In this document: positions 34,895 through 43,394 of the stretch, in pieces
Position numbering within the stretch: position 1 is the first letter of the stretch
Layout of the letters: each line of letters opens with the position of its first letter
Assembly: GCA_937859595.1 (NCBI GenBank)
Contig: CALMAH010000013.1
Location: forward strand, 248,001 to 312,000
Direction: 5' to 3'
Length of the DNA stretch: 64,000 nucleotides
Source of the DNA: an uncultured Acidobacteriota bacterium
Lineage (GTDB): Bacteria > Acidobacteriota > Blastocatellia > Pyrinomonadales > Pyrinomonadaceae
Notes under the pieces: model-generated
Seen by the model: only the letters and a program-made list of their open reading frames with translations
What the model was told of the DNA's origin: nothing
Database searches by the model: none
Translations under genes and position numbers: made by a program

Positions 34895-37567
34895 ATGGCA
34901 AAGGTCACAATAAATGGTAACGGCTATGATCTCGAGGACGGCATCTCCCTGAGGGAAGCTGCGGCCCGCTGCGGCATCGCGATACCCGCAGTTTGCGATG
35001 ACCCACGCCTAAAGCCCGTGGGAGCATGCAGATTGTGCCTGGTAAAAGTGGAAGGATGGGAACGCGAGGCCGCCTCCTGTATGGTAACGATCGAAGAGGG
35101 CATGCGGTTTGTAACCCATAGCCGCGAGCTTGAGTCCGCGCGCGAGGTAAATCTAAAGATGCTGGCCCGGAGTTATCCCGCCGAAGCCTTTGAGCGGTCG
35201 CCCGATAAGCCGTTTCATAAGATCGCCAGGACGTATGGACTAACGGCAGCGGACTTTGCCGGTGAAATAAACGGACGCCGTGTTGATGACTCGCATACGT
35301 ACATTCGCGTCGATATGTCGCGATGCATTGACTGCTACAACTGCGTTCGTATCTGCGATGAGGTGCAGGGGCAGTTCGTCTGGCAAGTGGCGGGCCGCGG
35401 TGAGGATTCGCAGATAGTTCCTGACAACTTTGGGCCGTTTGCCGAGAGTTCGTGTGTTTCCTGCGGGGCATGTTCCGATGCATGCCCGACCGGCGCTCTT
35501 GAGGACCGATCGGTTATCGAACTCGGTTTTGCGGAAAAGTGGACCAGAACGACCTGTCCCTACTGCGGAACGGGATGTGAGATGGAGGTCGGCACACTAA
35601 ATGACAAGATCGTCCAGGTGCGTCCGGTAAACGACGCTCCGGTCAACCATGGCCACCTGTGCGTAAAGGGTAAATACGCCTTCGGCTTTGTTGATTCTGC
35701 GGACCGGGCCACCGAACCTATGATCCGCGCAAATGGCGAATGGCGGACCGTCGGCTGGGACGATGCAATTAGATTCACTGCCGAGCGGCTCAAGAACTAT
35801 GTTTCGGAATTTGGCCCGGACAGTGTAGCTGTCCTCGGTTCGGCCCGCGCCACAAATGAAGAGAACTACGTGGCACAGAAATTTGCCCGCGTCGCGCTAG
35901 GGACAAACAACGTTGATTGCTGTGCCCGGGTATGCCACACGCCTACGGCTGCCGCGATGAAAATGATGCTCGGGACCGGGGCGGCGACCAATTCTTTCGA
36001 TGACATCGAACTGGCGGAAACGATCCTGATCTGCGGCGCCAATCCTACGGAGAACCATCCGATCCCCGGAGCACGCATCAAACAGGCCGTTCGCAACGGT
36101 GCAAATCTGATCGTTATCGACCCGCGAAAAACTGAGCTTACGAAATACGCGGATATCCACCTCCAGCTCAAGGCCGGTACCAACATTTTGCTCTTCAATG
36201 CTCTAGCTCATGCTGTGATATTCGAAGGGCTTATGGATGAAGAGTTCGTTGCCGAGCGGGTTGATGAATTTGATGAGTTCAAGGCCTTTCTTGCTGATCA
36301 TTCTCCGGAGGCTGTGGCGGCAGAGTGCGGGGTAAGCGCGGACGATATCCGGACCGCGGCCCGGCTTTATGCAACGGCCAAGCCGGCGATGTGCCTGCAC
36401 GGCCTCGGGATGACCGAACACCTCCAGGGCACAGAAGGGGTGATGACGATCGTAAATCTTGCCCTGCTGACCGGGAACATCGGGAAGCCGGGCACCGGAG
36501 TGAATCCCTTGCGGGGACAGAATAATGTCCAGGGTTCGGCACATATGGGCTGCGACCCCGGCATACTTACGGGCTCTGTCGGCATTGACGAGGGGCGGCC
36601 CCTCTTCGAATCGGTTTGGAACGCCGCCGTACCCGAAGCAAAGGGGCTAAATCAGCTTCAGATGATGGATTCCGCAAAGTCGGGGAAGCTAAAGGCTCTT
36701 TGGGCGATCGGCTACGATGTGTTCCTTTCAAATGCGAACTCGCATGAGACCGAGCGATCGTTCGAGGGGCTTGAGTTTTGCATCGTACAGGATCTCTTCT
36801 TGAACGAGACCGCGAAGCGTTTCGCAGACGTATTTCTTCCGGCCGCGTCCTCGTTTGAAAAAGACGGCACTTTTATGAACGCAGAACGCCGGGTACAGCG
36901 AATTCGCAAAGCAATTGAGCCACGGGGCAATTCGCGCACTGACTGGCAGATAGTCTGCGACGTAGCGAAAGCTATGGGAAGGGGAGAGCATTTCGGCTTT
37001 AGTTCTGCCGAGGATATTTGGAACGAGATAAGGGCCGTTTGGCCCGCCGGGAGCGGCATCAGTTACCCGAGAATAGAAAGGGAAGGCCTTCAGTGGCCGT
37101 GCCCGGACGAATCGCATCCGGGCGAGACCGTCCTCCACGGCGAGAGCTTCGCAGTAGGCAAGAGGGCGGCTCTGCGCAGGATCAGGTATCGCCCGACACC
37201 AGAACGCGTCTCGGAGGAGTACCCTTTTTTGCTGACCACCGGCCGCACACTCTATCATTTCAATGCCGGCACGATGACGATGCGGACACCGAACACGGAA
37301 CTCCTGCCGACCGATGAATTGATGATCTCAAAGCAAGACGCCGAAGATCTGGGGATCGCCAACGGCGAGCGTGTCGAGATAAGGAGTGCCTACGGCCAAG
37401 CTAGGCTGCCCGCAAAGATCACCGAAAGGGTGAAGCCGGGTGAACTTTTCGCGACCTTCCACGACCCGCGAGTATTTTTGAACTATGCAACAAGTCCCAT
37501 CCGCGACCGATTCACACTTGCCCCGGAGTTCAAAGTGACCGCGGTGAGGATCGAAAGGCTTGACTGA
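34895..37567 (+). CDS. Formate dehydrogenase catalytic (alpha) subunit, molybdopterin, Cys-type
   Basis: 890 residues. Domain order: 2Fe-2S ferredoxin (Cys34, 45, 48, 62), a NuoG-like histidine-cysteine segment, two 4Fe-4S motifs (CIDCYNCVRIC near 144, CVSCGACSDACP near 187), then the Mo-bis-MGD enzyme core with its own 4Fe-4S (CPYCGTGC near 221). The active-site stretch DCCARVCHTPT has cysteine where some formate dehydrogenases have selenocysteine, and the neighbouring His is kept. A C-terminal molydopterin dinucleotide-binding domain closes the protein. Beta/gamma diaphorase subunits are absent nearby. Within the kynurenine cluster it can oxidise the formate made by KynB. SD GGGAGG precedes ATG 34895. 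Confidence 0.9.
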   Translation: MAKVTINGNGYDLEDGISLREAAARCGIAIPAVCDDPRLKPVGACRLCLVKVEGWEREAASCMVTIEEGMRFVTHSRELESAREVNLKMLARSYPAEAFERSPDKPFHKIARTYGLTAADFAGEINGRRVDDSHTYIRVDMSRCIDCYNCVRICDEVQGQFVWQVAGRGEDSQIVPDNFGPFAESSCVSCGACSDACPTGALEDRSVIELGFAEKWTRTTCPYCGTGCEMEVGTLNDKIVQVRPVNDAPVNHGHLCVKGKYAFGFVDSADRATEPMIRANGEWRTVGWDDAIRFTAERLKNYVSEFGPDSVAVLGSARATNEENYVAQKFARVALGTNNVDCCARVCHTPTAAAMKMMLGTGAATNSFDDIELAETILICGANPTENHPIPGARIKQAVRNGANLIVIDPRKTELTKYADIHLQLKAGTNILLFNALAHAVIFEGLMDEEFVAERVDEFDEFKAFLADHSPEAVAAECGVSADDIRTAARLYATAKPAMCLHGLGMTEHLQGTEGVMTIVNLALLTGNIGKPGTGVNPLRGQNNVQGSAHMGCDPGILTGSVGIDEGRPLFESVWNAAVPEAKGLNQLQMMDSAKSGKLKALWAIGYDVFLSNANSHETERSFEGLEFCIVQDLFLNETAKRFADVFLPAASSFEKDGTFMNAERRVQRIRKAIEPRGNSRTDWQIVCDVAKAMGRGEHFGFSSAEDIWNEIRAVWPAGSGISYPRIEREGLQWPCPDESHPGETVLHGESFAVGKRAALRRIRYRPTPERVSEEYPFLLTTGRTLYHFNAGTMTMRTPNTELLPTDELMISKQDAEDLGIANGERVEIRSAYGQARLPAKITERVKPGELFATFHDPRVFLNYATSPIRDRFTLAPEFKVTAVRIERLD

Positions 37568-37661
37568 TCTGCCGGCAAGCCCCTGGGAATTGTTTCATAC
37601 ACCTGGCCGCTAAGTTTATGCTTGGTGGCGGGAGGCTCTCACTATAGATCTTGACACTCCG

Positions 37662-38192
37662 ATGATCAAAAAGAAGTCTTGGAAAAACCTGGTTGAAACG
37701 CACTCCGAATCACTTCTGCGTTATATTTCGCTCGCGAACTCGCTTGACGAAGTGTCTTGGCGGACGCCTGTAGCGGAGGGAAAATGGTCGCCGATGGAAA
37801 TAACCGAGCATTTACGTGCTGCTTATGAGCTTCTGATCAAGGAGCAGGAGACGGGCAAGGGGCTTAAGCGGCGTTCCGGGTTTCTGCTCAGGGCCCTCCT
37901 GCGTTTCGGAGCTCTTCCGATCATAATGCGGAACCGACGACTTCCTAAAGGTGCGAGATCACCACGCGAGATCCGACCCGATAATTGTATAGAAGATAAG
38001 GTTGAAGCATTGCGGGTTCTGGAGGAATTCGGCTCCCGATTTGCAGCCATCGTCGAGAGAAACAGGAACGATGCGAAAGCAAAGATAACGCACCACCTCT
38101 TCGGGGATCTTACGCTGGAAAACGGATTCGAATTTGTTACTATCCATCTGGAGAACCATACTCGGCAATTACCTGCGAAAAATGAGCAATGA
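37662..38192 (+). CDS. DinB-superfamily protein
   Basis: 176 residues. A four-helix DinB/YfiT-like fold is suggested by KNLVETHSESLLRYISLANSL, WSPMEITEHLRAAYELLI and GFEFVTIHLENHTRQL, which supply a likely metal triad (His in TEHL, His in TIHLENH). The activity is unknown; relatives act as thiol-dependent transferases or hydrolases. Its last 11 nt overlap the start of kmo, so it is co-translated with a kynurenine-pathway enzyme. Confidence 0.78.
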   Translation: MIKKKSWKNLVETHSESLLRYISLANSLDEVSWRTPVAEGKWSPMEITEHLRAAYELLIKEQETGKGLKRRSGFLLRALLRFGALPIIMRNRRLPKGARSPREIRPDNCIEDKVEALRVLEEFGSRFAAIVERNRNDAKAKITHHLFGDLTLENGFEFVTIHLENHTRQLPAKNEQ

Positions 38193-39540
38193 TTCTGTAA
38201 CTGTCATTGGAGCCGGACTGGCGGGTTCGCTTCTTTCGATCTATTTGGCACGTCGCGGTTTTCGGGTGAATGTATTCGAAGCCAGAAGCGATATGCGTTC
38301 ATCGGAGGTTGAGGCGGGACGCTCGATCAATCTCGCGCTGTCCGATCGCGGTATAGCCGCGCTGAGGGAGGTGGGCATGGACGAATATATGCTCGCCGAG
38401 GCGGTGCCGATGTATGGACGAATGATCCACGGCAAAGATGGCGATACAAAGCTGCTTCCCTATAGCGGACGCGAGGGCGAATTCATAAATTCCGTTTCGC
38501 GTTCGGGCCTGAACATCGCCCTGATGAACGAGGCTGAAAAATATCCCAATGTTCAGTTCGTTTTTTCGGAACGATGCACTGATCTTCATCTCGCGAGCGG
38601 CGAGGTAATGTTCGCCTCGGGCCGGACAATGCGTTCGGACACTGTGATCGCAACCGATGGCGCCGGTTCGCCGGTGCGTCAGGCAATGGAGCGGCAGATG
38701 CCGGACTTCAGTCTGAGCTCGGCGTTTTTGGACCACGGCTACAAAGAACTGCATATTCCGCAGGGCAGCAGCGGGGAGTTTTTGCTGGAAAGGAATGCGC
38801 TTCATATCTGGCCCCGGCATAAATTTATGATGATCGCTCTGCCGAACTTTGATGGGAGTTTTACCTGCACGCTATTCCTCGCCCACAAAGGCGGAAACCC
38901 GAGCGGTAGCGAGGGCGTCCCTGAACCGGGATTCGACCAACTCACCGACGAAGTTTCTGTCCTCGACTTCTTCACCCGTGAATTCCCGGACGCTGTTCCG
39001 CTTATGCCGACGCTCGTCGAGGACTTCTTCGCCAACCCGACCGGCCAGCTCGGCACCATCAAGTGCTGGCCTTGGAACTTCGGCGGAAAGGTATTGCTGC
39101 TCGGTGATTCGGCCCATGCCGTAGTTCCCTTTTACGGGCAGGGTATGAACTGCGCGTTTGAGGACGTTCGCGTGCTCGACGGGCTGATCGAGAAGCACGA
39201 TGCAGACTGGGCCGCGGTCTATGAGGAATACGGCAGGCTCCGTAAGGTCAACACAGATGCTATCGCCGATCTTGCCGAAGAGAATTTTTACGAGATGCGG
39301 GATGCGACCGCTGATCCTGTTTTCCAACGCAAGCGCGAGCTGGAAACAAGGCTAGAACACGAATATCCGGATTATTTCTCGAAATACTCGATGGTGACCT
39401 TTCGCGAGGACCTTCCGTACTCGGTCGCGAAGGAGAGAGGAAATGCACAGGACCGACTGCTGATGGAAATTTGCTCCTCCGTTGACAAGATCACCGAATT
39501 GGATATCGACTCAGTAGTGGCCAAACTCAGGCAGGTGTAG
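38182..39540 (+). CDS. kmo: Kynurenine 3-monooxygenase
   Basis: About 452 residues, FAD-dependent aromatic hydroxylase converting kynurenine to 3-hydroxykynurenine. The N-terminus VTVIGAGLAGSLLSIYLARRG is the FAD Rossmann motif. GRSINLALSDRGIAALREVG, ATDGAGSPVRQAM and LLGDSAHAVVPFYGQGMNCAFEDV are the further FAD/NADPH motifs of the family. The frame is open from 38134, but ATG 38182 gives the canonical N-terminus just before the FAD motif. It overlaps the DinB gene and lies 51 bp ahead of kynB. Confidence 0.95.
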   Translation: MSNDSVTVIGAGLAGSLLSIYLARRGFRVNVFEARSDMRSSEVEAGRSINLALSDRGIAALREVGMDEYMLAEAVPMYGRMIHGKDGDTKLLPYSGREGEFINSVSRSGLNIALMNEAEKYPNVQFVFSERCTDLHLASGEVMFASGRTMRSDTVIATDGAGSPVRQAMERQMPDFSLSSAFLDHGYKELHIPQGSSGEFLLERNALHIWPRHKFMMIALPNFDGSFTCTLFLAHKGGNPSGSEGVPEPGFDQLTDEVSVLDFFTREFPDAVPLMPTLVEDFFANPTGQLGTIKCWPWNFGGKVLLLGDSAHAVVPFYGQGMNCAFEDVRVLDGLIEKHDADWAAVYEEYGRLRKVNTDAIADLAEENFYEMRDATADPVFQRKRELETRLEHEYPDYFSKYSMVTFREDLPYSVAKERGNAQDRLLMEICSSVDKITELDIDSVVAKLRQV

Positions 39541-39591
39541 AAAATAGCTTTTCGCGATAAGCTATCGGCAATAGGCCCTTTTCCAGAACCC

Positions 39592-40395
39592 ATGATCTTC
39601 GATCTGTCCATACCGCTCCGTTTCGGCGGCCCGCAGCCTAATGCTTGGGACGTTGAGCGGGCTGTCGCCGAGCCTGTACGTACCGGAAGTCTAGTCGGCG
39701 ATACGCGGCAGGGGGGCAGCGTAAATTTTGAACGATACACCTTCATCCCGCACTGCAACGGCACACATACCGAGTGTGTCGGCCACATCACCAACAGACG
39801 CATCGCTGTTCGCGATTGCCTGCAAGATATCCTCATCCCGGCAATTCTGATCTCGGTCGAGCCCCAGTCCGAACCTCCAGCTCCCCTCCTGCCTGAGGAG
39901 GGGTGGCCGCAGGCCGGGGTGGTGGGAGCAGCGGGCGGCCCGTTCTCCGGCGATCAGGTCATCTCCGCCAACCTGCTCCGGCCGATTCTCAGCAAAACAA
40001 CAAAACGCCACGAAGCTCTCATCATCCGAACACTCCCCAACACCCACGCAAAACTAACGGCCGAGTACGGCGAGTCGAACATCCCGCCTTACTTCACCGC
40101 CGATGCGATGCAGCTGATCGTCGAACACGGATTCACACATCTGCTCGTCGATATGCCGTCGATCGACCGGATCTTCGACGACGGCAAGCTCACCAACCAT
40201 CGAATTTTTTGGAATGTTGAGGAAGGAAGTTTTGAAACGAACCCGGAAACGCGGATCAATTCGACCATCACCGAACTGATCTTTGTCCCGAACGACGTTC
40301 CCGATGGCGAGTACATGCTAAATCTTCAGATCGCCCCGTTCGACTCCGACTGCGCCCCAAGCCGGCCGTTGCTCTTGTCAGAACCCGTTGCGTAA
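39592..40395 (+). CDS. kynB: Kynurenine formamidase / cyclase-family hydrolase
   Basis: 267 residues of the cyclase (KynB-type) metal-dependent hydrolase family. Hydrolyses N-formylkynurenine to kynurenine and formate. The metal motif is present as PHCNGTHTECVGHI, the HxGTHxDxPxH equivalent. FDLSIPLRFGG and YFTADAMQLIVEHGFTHLLVDMPSIDR are family-like. Residues about 93-116 (PPAPLLPEEGWPQAGVVGAAGG) come from a palindromic DNA repeat inserted in frame and are not family sequence. It is the last gene of the cluster. Assignment as formamidase rests on family plus context, since related cyclases have other substrates. Confidence 0.85.
   Translation: MIFDLSIPLRFGGPQPNAWDVERAVAEPVRTGSLVGDTRQGGSVNFERYTFIPHCNGTHTECVGHITNRRIAVRDCLQDILIPAILISVEPQSEPPAPLLPEEGWPQAGVVGAAGGPFSGDQVISANLLRPILSKTTKRHEALIIRTLPNTHAKLTAEYGESNIPPYFTADAMQLIVEHGFTHLLVDMPSIDRIFDDGKLTNHRIFWNVEEGSFETNPETRINSTITELIFVPNDVPDGEYMLNLQIAPFDSDCAPSRPLLLSEPVA
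39878..39940 (+). repeat. Palindromic dispersed repeat inserted in frame in kynB
   Basis: CCCCTCCT (39883-39890), a 5-nt loop and AGGAGGGG (39896-39903) form a perfect hairpin. A G-rich tail GGCCGCAGGCCGGGGTGG follows. It encodes a Pro/Gly-rich loop with no similarity to the rest of the enzyme. Confidence 0.75.
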
Positions 40396-40468
40396 GCGGC
40401 GGGCGAGACTGCTAAACGAACGGGCCGCCCGCCTACACAGACGGTTCTGACCGACTGCCCGTTCAACA

Positions 40469-41368
40469 TTACGACACAGCCTTTTCAATTGCGGACTTTA
40501 GCTCCGGATACTCAAACTCAAACCCCGCATCTTCGAGCCGCTTTGGCAGAACCTTTGTCGAATCGAGCAGCAACGCGTCGCCCATTTCTCCGAAGATCAT
40601 CCCGACCGCAAATTCCGGTAGCGGCAGGAACGTCGGCCGGTAGAGCACCTCGCCGAGCGTCTTCGTAAATTGCTCATTCGTCGCAGGATTTGGGGACGTG
40701 ATGTTCACGGCGCCGCGGATGCTTTCATTTTCCAGCACAAACATCAGAGCCCTGATCTGATCTTCCAGTGCGATCCAACTCATCCATTGCTTACCCGAAC
40801 CGACCACACCCCCAACGCCGAACTTAAAAGGCAAAAGCATCGTTCCAAGCGCTCCGCCTTCCTTTGACAGAACTATGCCGGTTCTGATCAAAACCGTTCG
40901 GATGCCAAGATCCTCGGCTCTGCGCGATTCGGCCTCCCATTCGCGACAAACCTCCGGAAAAAAGCCGTCGCCTGACGGGCTCGATTCTGTCACCTCCTCG
41001 TCGCCTCTGTCTCCATAGAACCCGATCGCAGATCCGGCGATGAAAACTTTGGGTTTGCTCTTTAACTTGGAAAAAGCGTCGACAACGCTACGCGTACCAA
41101 GCACGCGGCTGTCTCGGATCGCCTTTTTCTTCTCTTCGGTCCAGCGAAGTCCCGCGACATTCTCACCCGCGAGATGAATGAAGGCATCAAGCCCCTCAAG
41201 CCGTTCGAGGTCCTCATCGCGAAAGCCGTCCTCCGCGGTCCATTTAATGTGATGATCGTCTTTCGGCTCGCTCCGAGAGGCAAGCAGGAGTTCCCAGCCC
41301 TTCTCCTTCAGTGCCGATTGAAGTGCCGTCCCTATTAGTCCGCTCGCCCCTGTGATCAATGCTCTCAT
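40469..41368 (-). CDS. TIGR01777-family NAD(P)-dependent epimerase-like protein (YfcH type)
   Basis: 299 residues, extended short-chain dehydrogenase/reductase. The Rossmann motif ITGASGLIGTALQSAL is at the N-terminus, HLAGENVAGLRWTEEKKKAIRDSRVLGTRSVVDA identifies the TIGR01777 group, and the active-site region reads SAIGFYGDRGDE. The substrate is unknown for the family. Its start is 3 bp from the end of the cytochrome gene, so it shares a minus-strand operon with the cytochrome c and acyl-CoA synthetase genes. Convergent with kynB. Confidence 0.9.
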   Translation of the reverse strand: MRALITGASGLIGTALQSALKEKGWELLLASRSEPKDDHHIKWTAEDGFRDEDLERLEGLDAFIHLAGENVAGLRWTEEKKKAIRDSRVLGTRSVVDAFSKLKSKPKVFIAGSAIGFYGDRGDEEVTESSPSGDGFFPEVCREWEAESRRAEDLGIRTVLIRTGIVLSKEGGALGTMLLPFKFGVGGVVGSGKQWMSWIALEDQIRALMFVLENESIRGAVNITSPNPATNEQFTKTLGEVLYRPTFLPLPEFAVGMIFGEMGDALLLDSTKVLPKRLEDAGFEFEYPELKSAIEKAVS

Positions 41369-41371
41369 AGC

Positions 41372-41725
41372 CTATTCCCGCCTTAATTCATTCCGAACAA
41401 GATCGACCAGCAACCGGATCTCGCGGTCCGTCAACTGACTGCGAAAAGGCTGCATCCCATTTCCCCCTTCGGCGATCTGCCGATATATTTGGGCCTCGGT
41501 CACCATCTTGAAATCACCCGTTCTAAGACTCGGCACGAACGTACCGTCATCCAGCGTCTTTCCTTCGCCCTCCGACCCGTGACAGATGGCACAATTTTGC
41601 CGAAACAGTGATGCCTCATATCCCTTGCTTTCGGAAATTACATACCTGCCGGATCCGGACCCGCCGCATGCCAAAATGCCAAGAACTGCCGCCAGCGCGA
41701 TCAAGAAAAGCTTAACTCTGATCAT
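41372..41725 (-). CDS. Lipoprotein c-type cytochrome
   Basis: 117 residues. A lipoprotein signal with lipobox (LGILACGG) precedes a single class I cytochrome c domain. The heme-attachment motif is CAICHGSEGEG, with an axial Met in GGNGMQPFRSQLTDREI. It should be anchored at the outer face of the membrane and carry electrons. It lies 3 bp from the epimerase gene and 3 bp from the acyl-CoA synthetase gene. Confidence 0.9.
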   Translation of the reverse strand: MIRVKLFLIALAAVLGILACGGSGSGRYVISESKGYEASLFRQNCAICHGSEGEGKTLDDGTFVPSLRTGDFKMVTEAQIYRQIAEGGNGMQPFRSQLTDREIRLLVDLVRNELRRE

Positions 41726-41728
41726 CGT

Positions 41729-43324
41729 CTATGCGGCAACCTCTTCCCGAAGAGCTCTCTTGAATATCTTGCCCGTTGCCCCGATCGGGAGGCTGTCGCG
41801 AAATTCAACGTAACGAGGATACTTATTCGCCGCGAACTGTTCCCTGCACCAGTCGATGAATGCCGCGTCGGACAGTTGCGCCCCCTCCTTCAAAACAAGA
41901 TACGCCTTTACCTCTTCGCCAAGCCGTTCATCCGGAACACCAATAACTGCGCACAAGGACACCGCCGGGTGGGTCATTATCACCTCTTCCAGCTCACGTG
42001 GATAGATGTTATAACCGCCCCGCAGGATCATATCCTTCTTACGATCGACAATTGCGAGATAACCCTCTTCATCCATTATCCCGATGTCACCCGTGTGGAA
42101 CCATCCGTTCTTGAATGCCTCGGAGGTGGCCTCAGGCCGCTTGTAGTAGCCCTTCATAACGTTGGTGCCGCGGATCACGACCTCGCCGCGTGTGCCGCGG
42201 GGCACCTCATTATCACTTTCGTCAAAGCACCGGACCTCGACACCAAATATCGCCTGTCCGACGGTGCCCGGCTTCGACGGTTTCTCAAAATGATTGAAAC
42301 AGGCAAGCGGCGACGTCTCAGAAAGGCCGTATCCCTCAAGTACCCGCACGCCGAACTTCTCTTCGAACGCTTTCATCACCTCTACCGGCATTGGGGCCCC
42401 GCCCGAGGTACATACTTTCATTGAGTCTTTGATGTGGCTGATGTCAAATCCTGTCTCGTCGGCAAATTTCAGCAATGCCCAATACATTGTCGGGACACCC
42501 ACCCAGAAGTTGATCTTCTCCCTGACCATCGTTTCCAGCGTCGCCTGCGGATCGAACCGCGGCAGCAGCACTATACGATTTCCCGCATAGAGATTTGTGT
42601 TCATCTGCACGGTCTGGCCGGTCGTATGGAACAACGGAAGCGTGATCAAACAAGATTTTTGCTCGCCGTCTGTAAAATCCAACATCGGCAGATGGATGCT
42701 GTATGTCGTCACAACATTAGACCAAAGATTAAGGTGCGTAAGCTCGGCGCCCTTTGGCTGGCCCGTTGTGCCCGATGTGTAAAGTATCGCGCAAGTATCG
42801 TTCGGTGCGGTCGGATAGGCCGCAAACGTCTCGGAATGCGGAAAGATGAGGTGGCCAAGGGTCCGGTGTTCAGGGAATGGGCTTGCTCCGGCCGGGTCCT
42901 TCGTCATTACTATCAGGTCCTTGCATGACTCCACCTGTTCAAATCCCGCCTTGACAGCCTCGCCAAGCGGCAGCTCCTCAGTGCCTTCAAAAACGAAGAC
43001 GGCTTTCGCATCGGAATCGGAAAGATGATATGCGATCTCCCTCGGCTTGAATAATACGCTCAGCGGCACGACCGCCGCGCCGGCCTTGAGAATGCCGTAA
43101 TAAACTATCGGGAAATAAGGGATATTTGGGCAGCTCAGCGCGACCTTGTCGCCATGGCTGATACCCATCTCGACAAGGGCGTTCGCGACCTTGTTCGACA
43201 TGGCGTTCAACTGGCCGTAGGTCATGCGAACGTCGTTCCAAACGATAGCCTCTTTTTCAGGGGCAAGCTTTGCATGATGATCCAAAAATGAAGCGAGATT
43301 TAGCGTCGTGGCTGAGTATTCCAT
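41729..43324 (-). CDS. Long-chain acyl-CoA synthetase / AMP-forming CoA ligase
   Basis: About 531 residues of the ANL superfamily. Motifs: LYTSGTTGQPKGAELTH (A3), EGYGLSETSPLACFN (A5), GWFHTGDIGIMDEEGYLAIVDRKKDMILRGGYNIYP (A7-A8) and the A10 lysine in PIGATGKIFKRALREE. The substrate is most likely a fatty or aryl carboxylic acid; it cannot be fixed from sequence. The frame extends to TTG 43348, but ATG 43324 gives a typical N-terminus. No good SD is seen for either. Confidence 0.92.
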   Translation of the reverse strand: MEYSATTLNLASFLDHHAKLAPEKEAIVWNDVRMTYGQLNAMSNKVANALVEMGISHGDKVALSCPNIPYFPIVYYGILKAGAAVVPLSVLFKPREIAYHLSDSDAKAVFVFEGTEELPLGEAVKAGFEQVESCKDLIVMTKDPAGASPFPEHRTLGHLIFPHSETFAAYPTAPNDTCAILYTSGTTGQPKGAELTHLNLWSNVVTTYSIHLPMLDFTDGEQKSCLITLPLFHTTGQTVQMNTNLYAGNRIVLLPRFDPQATLETMVREKINFWVGVPTMYWALLKFADETGFDISHIKDSMKVCTSGGAPMPVEVMKAFEEKFGVRVLEGYGLSETSPLACFNHFEKPSKPGTVGQAIFGVEVRCFDESDNEVPRGTRGEVVIRGTNVMKGYYKRPEATSEAFKNGWFHTGDIGIMDEEGYLAIVDRKKDMILRGGYNIYPRELEEVIMTHPAVSLCAVIGVPDERLGEEVKAYLVLKEGAQLSDAAFIDWCREQFAANKYPRYVEFRDSLPIGATGKIFKRALREEVAA

Positions 43325-43394
43325 ATCTGTTTTGCTATAAAAGGACAAAGATCGTGTAATTGAATATTACCCGTAAACCGTTTAATTGACTAGT

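Noticed and set aside
34895..37567. Formate dehydrogenase considered as NADH dehydrogenase subunit G
   Set aside because: The NuoG-like N-terminus is shared, but the complete Mo-bis-MGD active-site motif with ARVCHTPT and the C-terminal molydopterin domain indicate an active formate-dehydrogenase-type enzyme. No other nuo genes are nearby.
40396..40440. GGCGGGC/GCCCGCC inverted repeat after kynB considered as a terminator
   Set aside because: The loop is long and there is no T-run on either strand. It may end both convergent genes, but support is too weak to list.
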